From positions 248,001 to 312,000 of the forward strand of contig NZ_SDPO01000003.1 in the NCBI RefSeq assembly GCF_004134865.1: 64,000 nucleotides of DNA, written 5' to 3'. The notes under the pieces are model-generated. The model saw only the letters and a list, made by a program, of their open reading frames with translations, was not told the origin of the DNA and did no database searches. This document shows positions 16,782 to 25,639 of the stretch, one piece after another. Each line of letters starts with the position of its first letter. Position 1 is the first letter of the stretch. The position numbers were made by a program, and so were the translations under genes. The DNA is from Agromyces fucosus. GTDB lineage: Bacteria; Actinomycetota; Actinomycetes; Actinomycetales; Microbacteriaceae.

Positions 16782-18275
16782 CTAGCGCTTCAGCGCGAAC
16801 CGCCGGAACCCGACGAGCACGAGGCCCGCGAGCATCGCGAGTGCCGCGAGCCCGAGGCCCGAGGCGTCCACGCCGGTCGACGCGAGCGTCGCTGCATCCG
16901 TGTCGCCAGATCCGCCGGATCCGCTGCCGGACGCGACCGTCGAGCCGCCGTCACCCGGAGAGGTGGGCGTCGTCGGATCGGTCGGGTCCACCGGGTCCAC
17001 CGGGTCCACCGGGTCGACCGGGTCGACGGGGTCGACGGGGTCGGTCGGATCCGTCGGGTCGACGATGGTGGTCGCCCCGTCGGTCTCGCTGTCGCCGATC
17101 ACCGAGATGGCGTTGCCGCCGATCGTCACGGGCAGGGACAGGTTCGGCAGCAGCTGTGTTCCCCCGAGCAGCCCGCCGTTCCCATCCGTCGTCGCCGAAC
17201 CGCCCCCGGTTCCTGGCGTCACGACCGTCTCGGCACCGGTCGACGCGCTGTCGCCCACTCCCGAGATCGCGTTGCCTCCGACCGTCACCGGCAGGCCGAT
17301 CGACGGCAGCACCTGCGTGCCGCCGAGGATCGAGTCCTCGCCGCTGGTCTCGGCCGAGCCGCCGCCGTTGCCGGCGCCGGACGTGACGGCGGTCGTCGCG
17401 TCGGTGCTCTCGCTGTCGCCGATGACCGAGATGGCGTTGCCGCCGACCGTCACCGGCACAGAGCCGCCCACGATGGCCTGGGTGCCGCCGAGGATCGAGT
17501 CCTCGCCGCCGGTCTCGGCCGAGGAGCCCTCGCCCGAGGCGGTGCCCGCCGCGACACCGGTTGCGGCACCGCTGCTGGTGCTGTCGCCGATGACCGAGAC
17601 GGCGTTGCCGCCGAGCGTGATCGGAATGTCGATCCCGCCGAGCAACTGCGTGCCGCCGAGGATCGAATCGTCACCCGAGGTCGACGCGCTGCCTGCGTCG
17701 TTCGAGCCGCCCGAGCCGCCGGAGGCGACGGCGGTGCCGGCGCCCTCGGTCGACGAGTCGCCGATGAGCGAGATGGCGTTGCCGCCGAGGGTGATGGGAA
17801 TCGACACGTCGACGAGTCCCTGCGTGCCGCCGAGCAGCGAGTCGTCTCCGCTGGTCCCGGTCGCTGCCGGGGCCGCCGCAGCGGGTGCCGGTGCCACCTC
17901 GGTGGCCGCGCCCTCGGTCGACGAGTCGCCGATGAGCGAGATGGCGTTGCCGCCGAGCGTCACCGGCACCGAGACGTCGATGATCGCCTGGCTGCCCGAG
18001 CCGATGCCGTCGTCACCTGAAGTGACGGCCGCCGGCTCGGCGGCGTCGCCGCTCGAGGCCTCCGTGCTGGCGTCCTGCGACGACGAGTCCCCGATGAGGG
18101 AGATCGCGTTGCCGCCGAGCGTGATCGGCAGGTCGATCGAGATGCCCGCTTGGGTTCCCGACAGGATGCCGTCGTCGCCCGTCGTCTCCGACGCGTGTGC
18201 GACTCCGGCGCCGAGGAGCGAGAGGCCCCCGGCGAAGAGGGTCGCGTACAGCGCCCTCAAGAGCAGTTTCTTCAT
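16782..18275 (-). CDS. chaplin-like repeat protein with sortase signal
   Basis: 497 residues. Signal peptide to about residue 28 (ends V-A-H-A). Then seven repeats of about 45 residues, each with G-D-D/G-x-x-L/I-G-G-T-Q, a short alternating strand, V/I-T-L/V-G-G-N-A-I/V-S-x-I-G-D-S and a variable linker. The motif resembles the chaplin domain (C-G-N-x-V-x-V-I-G) of Streptomyces but the protein has no Cys at all. A Pro-Asp-Val wall-spanning repeat and the sorting signal L-A-S-T-G, a membrane helix and R-R-F-A-L-K-R end it. Predicted wall-anchored, amphipathic surface protein. Chaplin assignment is by eye. Confidence 0.75.
   Translation of the reverse strand: MKKLLLRALYATLFAGGLSLLGAGVAHASETTGDDGILSGTQAGISIDLPITLGGNAISLIGDSSSQDASTEASSGDAAEPAAVTSGDDGIGSGSQAIIDVSVPVTLGGNAISLIGDSSTEGAATEVAPAPAAAAPAATGTSGDDSLLGGTQGLVDVSIPITLGGNAISLIGDSSTEGAGTAVASGGSGGSNDAGSASTSGDDSILGGTQLLGGIDIPITLGGNAVSVIGDSTSSGAATGVAAGTASGEGSSAETGGEDSILGGTQAIVGGSVPVTVGGNAISVIGDSESTDATTAVTSGAGNGGGSAETSGEDSILGGTQVLPSIGLPVTVGGNAISGVGDSASTGAETVVTPGTGGGSATTDGNGGLLGGTQLLPNLSLPVTIGGNAISVIGDSETDGATTIVDPTDPTDPVDPVDPVDPVDPVDPVDPTDPTTPTSPGDGGSTVASGSGSGGSGDTDAATLASTGVDASGLGLAALAMLAGLVLVGFRRFALKR
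16975..17060 (-). repeat. 9-bp tandem repeats encoding Asp-Pro-Val/Thr
   Basis: About nine near-identical copies of a 9-base unit (GGGTCCACC / GGGTCGACG on the + strand) encode a run of Asp-Pro-Val and Asp-Pro-Thr in the chaplin-like protein, probably a cell-wall spacer. Such short tandem units can change copy number by slippage. Confidence 0.9.
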
Positions 18276-18366
18276 GATCCAGTCCTCCTGAACTGATGGG
18301 GTGAATACGCTCCGGGTACGGAGCGATGACCGTCTTCCGCCTCACGAGCAGGCGGAACGGCCCCCG

Positions 18367-19461
18367 TCAGTCAGGGGTGGAGTCGGTGTCGTAGACCGGC
18401 GACGACGGCAGCTCGTCGTCGACCGAGTGGAGTGCGAGCGACGCGAGCGCGTCGAGTTCGAGGGCGGCGTAGGCCGCGTCGGAAGTGCCGGATGCCGCGC
18501 CGCCGCCGCTGCCCGCAGCGCCGGTGCCGGAGCCGGCCACGCCGAGTGCGGGCGCGCCGAGTGCCGGTGAGCCGTCGCCAGCCGGCGATCCGCCGTCGGA
18601 CGGCGAGATCGTGCCGATCGCGGAGTCGACGGTCGCCTGGAGATTCGTGGCGCCCGTGCGGTCGAAGCCGCTCGAGGCATCGGCATTCCGCCCATCGGCG
18701 GCACCGGGCGGTGCCCCGGCGTGGCCGGGCGGCGGTGTTTCGCCGGGTGTCTGGTCTCCCGGGCCGCCGGGTGCTTCCGGGCCGGTGCCGTCGGTGCCGC
18801 CGGGAATCAGCGGGATCGACGGGAGCTGGGGGAGCACGCCGCTGCCGTCGGTGGGCAGTGCGGGCAACGTGCCGACGACGGTGCCGAGCGTGTCGTCGAC
18901 GAGGCCCGCCACGGGGCCGAGCACCGCGCCGACCGTGCCGCTCGGGAGCAGCGTTCCGACGATCGGCAGTTCGTCGACGATGCCGTCGACGAGTCCGGCG
19001 ACGGGGGTCGTGATGCCGCTGACGGTGCCGCCTCCGGCGATGCCCGACACGGTGCCAGTGACGCCGTTGACGATGGTTCCGACCGCGGCGTTGCCGCCGC
19101 CGATCACGGTGTTGGCGGTCTCGGTGACCGTGTCGACCGCATCGGGCACGACCACGGCGACCGGCTCGGCGACGGGTTCGGGCAGCACCTCGACGACGGG
19201 TTCGACGACCTGGTTGACCGGGGTGACGACCGTCTCGACGACGCCGCCCACGAGACCGCCGACGGCGCCCGTGACCTCGGTCACGCCGCCGAGCAGCGAG
19301 CCGACGGTGCCGAGGAGTCCGCTGCCCGAGTCGCGTTCGTCGGCCGAGGCGCTCGGTGCGCTCGAGGCGAGCGAGATGACGAGCCACACCGCGGTCAGCG
19401 ATGCCGCGAGGAGGGCGTAGCGGAGCCACGGCACCTGCCGTGCAGCATCCGCGGAGCTCAT
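18367..19461 (-). CDS. exported Gly/Val/Pro-rich low-complexity protein
   Basis: 364 residues from the ATG at 19459-19461. The N-terminus has a long hydrophobic segment (A-L-L-A-A-S-L-T-A-V-W-L-V-I-S-L-A-S-S) acting as signal peptide or anchor. Residues about 60-240 alternate Gly-Leu/Val pairs in 11-15-residue amphipathic units such as G-G-L-V-G-G-V-V-E-T-V and V-A-G-L-V-D-G-I-V-D-E-L, then Pro/Gly-rich linkers and an acidic end. No known domain recognised; no Cys. It sits 92 bases upstream of the chaplin-like gene on the same strand, so the two are probably expressed together as surface proteins. Confidence 0.7.
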   Translation of the reverse strand: MSSADAARQVPWLRYALLAASLTAVWLVISLASSAPSASADERDSGSGLLGTVGSLLGGVTEVTGAVGGLVGGVVETVVTPVNQVVEPVVEVLPEPVAEPVAVVVPDAVDTVTETANTVIGGGNAAVGTIVNGVTGTVSGIAGGGTVSGITTPVAGLVDGIVDELPIVGTLLPSGTVGAVLGPVAGLVDDTLGTVVGTLPALPTDGSGVLPQLPSIPLIPGGTDGTGPEAPGGPGDQTPGETPPPGHAGAPPGAADGRNADASSGFDRTGATNLQATVDSAIGTISPSDGGSPAGDGSPALGAPALGVAGSGTGAAGSGGGAASGTSDAAYAALELDALASLALHSVDDELPSSPVYDTDSTPD

Positions 19462-19633
19462 CGCCACTCCTTTTCGTTCCCCTGTTGGCAACCCTAACCG
19501 GGGCCATTCTCGTATCGATACCCCCCGGACGGGGGTCAGATGGGACCGATCCGCCGACATGCCGAACCCCGATGTCGCGTGAATTTCACCGCGATGTGAT
19601 ATCCGCTGCGGCAGCGCCTGCGAGAATCGAGCA
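19462..19633. other. 172-base divergent promoter region
   Basis: Between the exported Gly/Val-rich protein and the RND pump. Holds two small palindromes, GTATCGATAC (19512-19521) and GTGAATTTCAC (19579-19589). The second is 45 bases before the pump start and could be an operator, but nothing confirms it. Confidence 0.4.
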
Positions 19634-22600
19634 ATGCACCTGCTCGCCGCGCTCAGCATGAAGAACCGTGCCCTCATCGCGCTCATCACCGTCGTCGTCG
19701 CGATCTTCGGCGGCATCTCGCTGACGAGCCTCAAGCAGGAGCTGGCGCCGTCGATCGAGTTCCCGCAGCTGTCGATCGTGACGAGCTACCCCGGTGCGTC
19801 GCCCGACATCGTCAACACCGACGTGTCCACCCCGATCGAGACCGCGATCCAGGGCATCACGGGCCTCGAGTCGACGTCGACGACGAGCTCGACCGGGCTC
19901 TCGCGCGTCACGGCGAGCTTCACCTACGGCACCGATCTCGCCTTCGCCGAGCAGAAGATGCTCTCGGCGGTGAACCGCATCGCGGGCCAGTTGCCCGACG
20001 ACGTCGACCCGCAGGTGATCGCGCTCAGCCTCGACGATTTCCCGGTGCTGCAGATCGCCGTGACCGGCGCCGACGACATCAGCGCACTCTCCGACGAGAT
20101 CGAGCGCACGACGCTGCCCGAGATCACCGACGTAGACGGCGTGCGCGAGGCGAGCCTCGTCGGCGAGGTCGGCCAGCGCGTCACCATCACGCCCGACCCC
20201 GCGCAGCTCGCGGCCTACGGCATCACCCAGCAGGCCATCCGCGACGCGTTGCAGCAGAACGGACTCCTGGTGCCCGCGGGCACGATCACCGAGGGCGACT
20301 CGACGTTCGCGGTGCAGACGGGCACGCGCGTCCAGAGCGTCGACGAGATCACGGCGCTCCCGGTGCTCGGTGCCACCGAGCAGGTTCCGGATCCAACGGA
20401 GGAGACGCCGACCGACGGCACCGGCGAGACCGACGGCACGACGCTCCCCGACGGTGCCGAGCTGCCCGCCGGTGCCGAGCTGCCCGCAGGTCTCGGCGCC
20501 GCGACGAGCGTGCCGGCCGCGATCACGATCGCCGACGTGGCATCCGTCGAACTGACCGACAACCCCGTCTCGAGCATCTCGCGCGTGAACGGCGAACCGG
20601 CGCTGACCATCTCGGTCACGAAGCTGCCGGCGGCGAACACCGTCGAGGTCTCGAACGCGGTGACGGCGCTGCTGCCCGACCTCGAGTCCTCGCTCGACAC
20701 GACCAACCCCGGCGCGACCTTCACCGTCGTCTTCGACCAGGCGCCCTACATCGAGCAGTCGATCGAGTCGCTCGCGACCGAGGGCATGCTCGGGCTCCTG
20801 TTCGCGGTGATCGTCATCCTGATCTTCCTGCTGTCGGTGCGCGCGACCCTCGTCACCGCGATCTCGATCCCGACGTCGGTGCTCATCACGTTCATCGGGC
20901 TGCAGGCCGCCGACTACACCCTGAACATCCTGACGCTCGGCGCGCTCACGATCGCGATCGGACGAGTCGTCGACGACTCCATCGTCGTCATCGAGAACAT
21001 CAAGCGGCACCTCATCGTGGGCGTCGACAAGGCGACGACGATCGTGCACACGGTGCGCGAGGTCGCCGGGGCGATCACCGCCTCGACCATCACGACGGTC
21101 GCGGTCTTCCTGCCGCTCGCGCTCGTCGAGGGCGTGACTGGCGAGCTGTTCCGGCCGTTCGCGCTGACCGTGACGATCGCCCTCGTCGCCTCGCTCCTCG
21201 TCTCGCTGACGATCGTGCCGGTGCTCGCGTACTGGTTCCTGAAGCCCGCGAAGCTCGCCAAGCACGAAGACGAAGCCGAGATCGCGGCCGCCGCGTTCGT
21301 CGACGACGTCTGGCTCGCGCCCGAGCTCCGCGACGAGACCGGCGCGACCGGGCTGCCCACGTCGTCGGGCGCCGTGGGCGCCGCCGGTTCCCCGGGTGCC
21401 GCCGGTTCCCCGGGTGCCGCCGCCCGCACCGCGACGGCCGTGAAGCCGAAGCCCGTCGCCCCCGCCGACGAGCTCGAACACCCCTCGCGTCTCCAGCGCG
21501 GTTACCTGCCCATCATCGGGTGGACCCTGAAGCACGGCGTCGTGACGCTCATCGTCGCCGGTCTCGTGCTCGGCGGCACCGTCGCGCTGATCCCGCTCAT
21601 GAAGACGAACTTCCTCGGCTCCTCGGGGCAGAACACCTTCCGCGTGACGCAGGAGCTGCCGATCGGCACGAGCCTCGACGCCATGGACGAGGCCTCGCAG
21701 CCCGTCGAGCAGGCGATCCGCGACACCGAGGGCGTCGAGACCGTGCAGACCTCCATCGGCTCCGGGAGCGGCCTCACCGCGGCGTTCGGCGGCGGTGGCG
21801 CGACGATCACGTACTCGGTCACGACCGATGAGGACGCCGACCAGGATGCACTGCAGGCGAGCGTGCGCGACGACCTCGACGGGCTCGACGACGTCGGCGA
21901 GGTCACCCTCGCCGCGTCGAGCGGCTTCGGCGCCTCGAGCGACATCGAGGTCGACATCACCGCCTCGAACGCCGAGGACCTGCAGGCGGCCACCGACGCC
22001 GTCGTCACCGAGCTCGACGGCATCGACTCGCTCGCGCAGGTCAGCTCGAACCTGTCGGAGTCCCAGCCGTACGTCGCCGTCGAGGTGAACCGAGCGGATG
22101 CCGCGGCAGCGGGCTACTCCGAGGTGGCCCTCGGCGGGTTCGTCTCCGCCGCGATGCAGCCGCAGCGTGCGGGGACCGTCGTGATCGACGAGAAGACCCT
22201 CACGATCTACCTCGCGACCGACAACCCGCCCGCGACCGTCGAGGAGCTCTCGGCGCTCGAGGTGCCGACGCCCGCCGGCCTCGTGCGGCTCGATTCGCTC
22301 GCGACCGTCGAGAACGTCGACGGGCCGGCATCCGTCACCACCGTGCAGGGTCTCCGCAGCGCGACCGTCTCGGCGACGCCCGCGGGCGACGACCTCGGCA
22401 CGGCGAGTGGTGCCGTGGCCGCCGCGGTCGACTCCGTCGACCTGCCGGCCGGCACGACCGCATCGATCGGCGGGGTCAGCGCCGACCAGCAGGAGTCGTT
22501 CTCGCAGCTGGGCCTCGCGCTCCTCGCGGCGATCCTGATCGTCTACATCGTGATGGTCGCGACGTTCCGTTCGCTGTTGCAGCCGCTGCTGCTGCTCGTC

Positions 22601-23335
22601 TCGGTGCCGTTCGCGGCGACCGGCGCGATCGCGCTGCAGGTCATCACGGGCGTGCCGCTCGGCGTCGCCTCGCTCGTGGGCGTGCTGATGCTCGTCGGCA
22701 TCGTGGTGACGAACGCGATCGTGCTCGTCGACCTTGTGAACCAATATCGGGATCGCGGCATGAACGTGCGGGACGCCCTCGTGCACGGCTCATCCCGACG
22801 TCTCCGGCCGATCCTCATGACGGCGCTCGCGACGATCTTCGCGCTGCTGCCGATGGCGATCGGGCTCACGGGGCACGGCGGCTTCATCTCGCAGCCGCTC
22901 GCGCTCGTCGTGATCGGCGGACTCGTGTCGTCGACCGCGCTCACGCTCGTCGTGCTGCCCGTGCTCTACGACCTCGTCGAGGGCGGCCGCGAGCGGCGCC
23001 GCGAGAAGCGAGCTGCGAGGGCAGCGGGCCGACCGGATGCCTCGGCGCCGGCGCACGCCGTCGCGGGTGCGGGTGCTGCCGTTGCGACGGTACCCGCAGC
23101 GGCGCCCGCTGCACGCGAGCCGGAGCCGACACCCGCCGAGCCGGCACCTGCCGAGCCGGCGCCCGCCGAGCCCGAGCCCGCCGAGCCGGCGCCCGGCGAG
23201 CCCGAGCCCGCCGAATCTCCCGCCGAGCCGACGCCGGCCGAGCCCGCGGAGTCCGATGCCGACGCATCCGATGACGACGGCGATGGGTCCGACGACGGCG
23301 ACGAGGGCGGCACCCCGCCGCCCCCATGGGCCTGA
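19634..23335 (+). CDS. HAE1-type RND efflux transporter, SwrC-like
   Basis: 1233 residues with the RND duplicated layout: one N-terminal helix (I-A-L-I-T-V-V-V-A-I-F-G-G-I-S-L), a large extracellular porter loop, helices 2-6, then the same again. Key signs are S-Y-P-G-A-S-P-D-I-V, G-R-V-V-D-D-S-I-V-V-I-E-N-I (proton-relay Asp pair) and V-T-N-A-I-V-L-V-D-L-V-N-Q. Closest in type to B. subtilis SwrC, a stand-alone pump for surfactants and drugs. No membrane-fusion partner is adjacent. Unusual: an acidic linker near residues 250-295, an Ala/Gly-rich insert near 565-620 and a 100-residue C-terminal tail of Pro-Ala-Glu repeats then Asp/Gly. Confidence 0.92.
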   Translation: MHLLAALSMKNRALIALITVVVAIFGGISLTSLKQELAPSIEFPQLSIVTSYPGASPDIVNTDVSTPIETAIQGITGLESTSTTSSTGLSRVTASFTYGTDLAFAEQKMLSAVNRIAGQLPDDVDPQVIALSLDDFPVLQIAVTGADDISALSDEIERTTLPEITDVDGVREASLVGEVGQRVTITPDPAQLAAYGITQQAIRDALQQNGLLVPAGTITEGDSTFAVQTGTRVQSVDEITALPVLGATEQVPDPTEETPTDGTGETDGTTLPDGAELPAGAELPAGLGAATSVPAAITIADVASVELTDNPVSSISRVNGEPALTISVTKLPAANTVEVSNAVTALLPDLESSLDTTNPGATFTVVFDQAPYIEQSIESLATEGMLGLLFAVIVILIFLLSVRATLVTAISIPTSVLITFIGLQAADYTLNILTLGALTIAIGRVVDDSIVVIENIKRHLIVGVDKATTIVHTVREVAGAITASTITTVAVFLPLALVEGVTGELFRPFALTVTIALVASLLVSLTIVPVLAYWFLKPAKLAKHEDEAEIAAAAFVDDVWLAPELRDETGATGLPTSSGAVGAAGSPGAAGSPGAAARTATAVKPKPVAPADELEHPSRLQRGYLPIIGWTLKHGVVTLIVAGLVLGGTVALIPLMKTNFLGSSGQNTFRVTQELPIGTSLDAMDEASQPVEQAIRDTEGVETVQTSIGSGSGLTAAFGGGGATITYSVTTDEDADQDALQASVRDDLDGLDDVGEVTLAASSGFGASSDIEVDITASNAEDLQAATDAVVTELDGIDSLAQVSSNLSESQPYVAVEVNRADAAAAGYSEVALGGFVSAAMQPQRAGTVVIDEKTLTIYLATDNPPATVEELSALEVPTPAGLVRLDSLATVENVDGPASVTTVQGLRSATVSATPAGDDLGTASGAVAAAVDSVDLPAGTTASIGGVSADQQESFSQLGLALLAAILIVYIVMVATFRSLLQPLLLLVSVPFAATGAIALQVITGVPLGVASLVGVLMLVGIVVTNAIVLVDLVNQYRDRGMNVRDALVHGSSRRLRPILMTALATIFALLPMAIGLTGHGGFISQPLALVVIGGLVSSTALTLVVLPVLYDLVEGGRERRREKRAARAAGRPDASAPAHAVAGAGAAVATVPAAAPAAREPEPTPAEPAPAEPAPAEPEPAEPAPGEPEPAESPAEPTPAEPAESDADASDDDGDGSDDGDEGGTPPPPWA

Positions 23336-23341
23336 TGCCGA

Positions 23342-24676
23342 CTATTCGGCAGGGGGCACGGCCGGCGGTGCGAGCGCGGCGATCTTCGCGAGCAGTGAAG
23401 CCCGCTCCTGCTCGTTGCCGGTGAGCCGCGCGGCGGCCTCGAGCTCGCTGCGCGCCTCGCTCGTGCGTCCGAGCCGGCGCAGCAGTTCGCCGCGCACCGC
23501 GGGCAGGGGCGCGTAGCCCGCGAGCCGTCCGTTCGCGACGAGCTCGTCGACGATGCGCAGCGCGCTCGCGGGTCCGGTCGACATCGCGACCGCGACGGCG
23601 CGGTTCAGGTCGACGACGGGCGACGGTGCGAGGCGCCCGAGCGCTTCGTAGAGCAGCACGATGCGGCCCCAGTCGGTGTCGTCGACGGATGCCGCGACCG
23701 CATGGCACTCGGCGATCGCCGCCTGCAGGCCGTACGCGCCGCGTCCGCGGCCGATGGCGTCGGCCCGCGCGAGTGCTGCCTGGCCGCGGCCGATCTGCGC
23801 GCGGTCCCAGCGGGATCGGTCCTGCTCGTCGAGCGGGATCGGGGTGCCGTCGCGCGCGGTGCGCGCCGCGAAGCGCGACGCGGTGAACTCCATGAGGGCG
23901 ACGAGCGACTGCGCCTCGGGCTCGCGGGGCATGAGCCCCGCCACCATGCGGGTGAGCCTGAGGGCCTCGGCCGAGACATCCGGCCGTACCCATTCGTCGC
24001 CCGCCGCGGGCAGGTAGCCCTCGTTGAAGATCAGGTAGAGCACCTGCAGCACCGAGGCGAGCCGGGCGGCGTACTCGTTCGGCTCGGGCACCTCGAACGG
24101 CACCTTCGCCGCGGCGAGCGTCTTCTTCGCCCGCACGATGCGCTGCTGCACGGTCGCGGTCGGCACGAGGAAGGCGCGGGCGATCTCCTCCGACCCGAGG
24201 CCGCCGACGATGCGCAGCGTCAGCGCGATCTGCGCTTCGCGAGAGAGCACGGGGTGGCACGACACGAAGATCAGCCGCAGGATGTCGTCGTCGATCGTGT
24301 CGGGATCCCAGAACGTGTCGGATGCCGCGGCTCCATCGCGCTCGAGATCATGGGCCATTGCGGCGTACCGCTCGTCGAGCCGCTCGCGACGACGCCAGCC
24401 GTCGATCGCCCGGCGCTTGGCGACCGCGGTCAGCCACGCGCCCGGGTTGTTCGGAACGCCCTCGGCCGGCCACTGCCGGAGCGCCTCGACGAGCGCCTCC
24501 TGCGCGAGGTCCTCCGCCTGCCCCACGTCGCCGACGAAGCGCGTGAGCGTCGCGACGATGCGGGCCGACTCGATGCGCCAGACCGCGGCGACGGCGCGCC
24601 GGGCCCGGTCGGCGGCGGCGTCGCCTGCAGCGGCGTCCGCCGGCTCGACCGTGCCCGGGGCATCCGTCTCGGTCAT
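23342..24676 (-). CDS. ECF-type RNA polymerase sigma factor with C-terminal extension
   Basis: 444 residues. Region 2 is R-F-V-G-D-V-G-Q-A-E-D-L-A-Q-E-A-L-V-E-A-L ending in A-K-R-R-A-I-D-G-W-R-R; region 4 is I-A-L-T-L-R-I-V-G-G-L-G-S-E-E-I-A-R-A-F-L-V-P-T-A-T-V-Q-Q-R-I-V-R-A-K. The remaining 250 residues (L-Y-L-I-F-N-E-G-Y onward) form a TPR-like helical domain of the DUF6596 type, usual for this sigma group instead of an anti-sigma factor. It directly follows a YCII gene (9-base gap) on the same strand, the standard pairing. Start chosen at 24674-24676. Confidence 0.9.
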   Translation of the reverse strand: MTETDAPGTVEPADAAAGDAAADRARRAVAAVWRIESARIVATLTRFVGDVGQAEDLAQEALVEALRQWPAEGVPNNPGAWLTAVAKRRAIDGWRRRERLDERYAAMAHDLERDGAAASDTFWDPDTIDDDILRLIFVSCHPVLSREAQIALTLRIVGGLGSEEIARAFLVPTATVQQRIVRAKKTLAAAKVPFEVPEPNEYAARLASVLQVLYLIFNEGYLPAAGDEWVRPDVSAEALRLTRMVAGLMPREPEAQSLVALMEFTASRFAARTARDGTPIPLDEQDRSRWDRAQIGRGQAALARADAIGRGRGAYGLQAAIAECHAVAASVDDTDWGRIVLLYEALGRLAPSPVVDLNRAVAVAMSTGPASALRIVDELVANGRLAGYAPLPAVRGELLRRLGRTSEARSELEAAARLTGNEQERASLLAKIAALAPPAVPPAE

Positions 24677-24685
24677 GATGTCGAC

Positions 24686-25117
24686 CTAGTTCGCGGTGCC
24701 GAGGCGACCCTCGGCCTCTGCGCGCCAGCCGGCCTCCTTCTGGATCCACTCGTTGTCCTGCGGGAAGTCCTCGAGCTCGGTGACGCGGCGCACCTCGAGC
24801 TTCGAGCCCGGTCCGAGGGGGCAGCGCTTGGCCCACTCGGCCGCCTCTTCGGGGCTCGCGGCCTGGATGATCCAGAAGCCGTTGAAGAGCTCCTTCGTCT
24901 CGCCGTAGGGGCCGTCGGTGACGACCGGGGGAGTCGAGTCGAAGTCGACGACGAAGCCCTCCTTCGCGTCGGTCAGCCCCTCGCCGCCGAGCAGCACGCC
25001 CGCCTTGATGAGCGACTCGTTGTAGGCGCCCATGGCGGCGATGACCTCGGTGAAGTCGAGGTTCTCGTAGTCCTCGACGGCCTGGTCGTTCGAGCGCATG
25101 ATCAGCATGTACTTCAT
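24686..25117 (-). CDS. YCII-domain protein
   Basis: 143 residues from the ATG at 25115-25117, with GAAGGAGAGA just before it. M-K-Y-M-L-I-M-R-S-N-D and the central F-V-V-D-F-D-S-T-P-P-V-V-T-D-G-P-Y-G-E-T-K-E-L-F-N-G-F-W-I-I-Q mark the YCII / DGPF family, a ferredoxin-like fold with a conserved His/Asp pair in some members. Cytosolic. Genes of this family nearly always sit beside the sigma-factor type found downstream here and may give or read its signal; the mechanism is not known. Confidence 0.92.
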   Translation of the reverse strand: MKYMLIMRSNDQAVEDYENLDFTEVIAAMGAYNESLIKAGVLLGGEGLTDAKEGFVVDFDSTPPVVTDGPYGETKELFNGFWIIQAASPEEAAEWAKRCPLGPGSKLEVRRVTELEDFPQDNEWIQKEAGWRAEAEGRLGTAN

Positions 25118-25249
25118 GGTCGTTCTCTCCTTCGTGGGAGGGGGCCGAAGTGCCCGCCTCACTCTGGCGTCGAACGGGCGATGGCCGGATCGACATCCGC
25201 CCGAGAATTTCTTTCCTCATGCTGCCATGGGCACGCGACTTGCGTCAGA

Positions 25250-25267
25250 GATACCCTAGGGGGGTAT
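25250..25267 (+). promoter_or_regulatory. CsoR-like copper operator before the HMA gene
   Basis: ATACCCTAGGGGGGGTAT is a G-tract dyad of the form TACCC-N-GGGGTA known for CsoR sites. It lies 33 bases before the ATG at 25301. A near-identical box is at 31817-31833. Confidence 0.75.
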
Positions 25268-25300
25268 AGTGGTGGTGGCGACCGACGAAAGGACCGAACC

Positions 25301-25639
25301 ATGACGCTCGCACCAGAAGGCCGAACCGAGATCGACATCGACGGAGGCGGGTGCTCCTGCTGCGCGATCGACACGACGACGGATGCCTCGGCGCTCGCCG
25401 AGACAGCCGTCGACGCCTCCCTCGTCGAGGCGACCTTCGGCGTCGCCGGCATGACCTGCGGCAGCTGCGTGGCCCATGTGACCCAAGAGCTCTCGGCCAT
25501 CGACGGCGTCGACGGCGTCGAGGTCGAGCTCGTCAACGGCGGCGTCTCCGGCGTGACCGTGCGGAGCAGTGCTCCCGTCTCCGACGCCGCGATCGCCGCG
25601 GCCGTCGAAGAGGCCGGGTACCGGGTGGCGGAGCGATGA
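25301..25639 (+). CDS. heavy-metal-associated (CopZ-like) domain protein
   Basis: 112 residues from ATG 25301, with GAAAGGA before it. The N-terminal 30 residues hold an extra Cys cluster G-G-C-S-C-C. Residues about 45-110 are an HMA ferredoxin-like domain with the metal loop G-M-T-C-G-S-C-V-A-H-V, then the fold's usual strands. Expected to bind Cu(I) in the cytosol and pass it to an exporter such as the CopB-type ATPase at 29.5-31.8 kb. Preceded by a CsoR-like operator; its stop overlaps the next ATG (ATGA). Confidence 0.9.
   Translation: MTLAPEGRTEIDIDGGGCSCCAIDTTTDASALAETAVDASLVEATFGVAGMTCGSCVAHVTQELSAIDGVDGVEVELVNGGVSGVTVRSSAPVSDAAIAAAVEEAGYRVAER

Noticed and set aside
19586-22786. Minus strand open frame of over 1000 codons opposite the RND pump
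   Set aside because: Composition is that of an antisense shadow; the + strand frame has full RND motifs.
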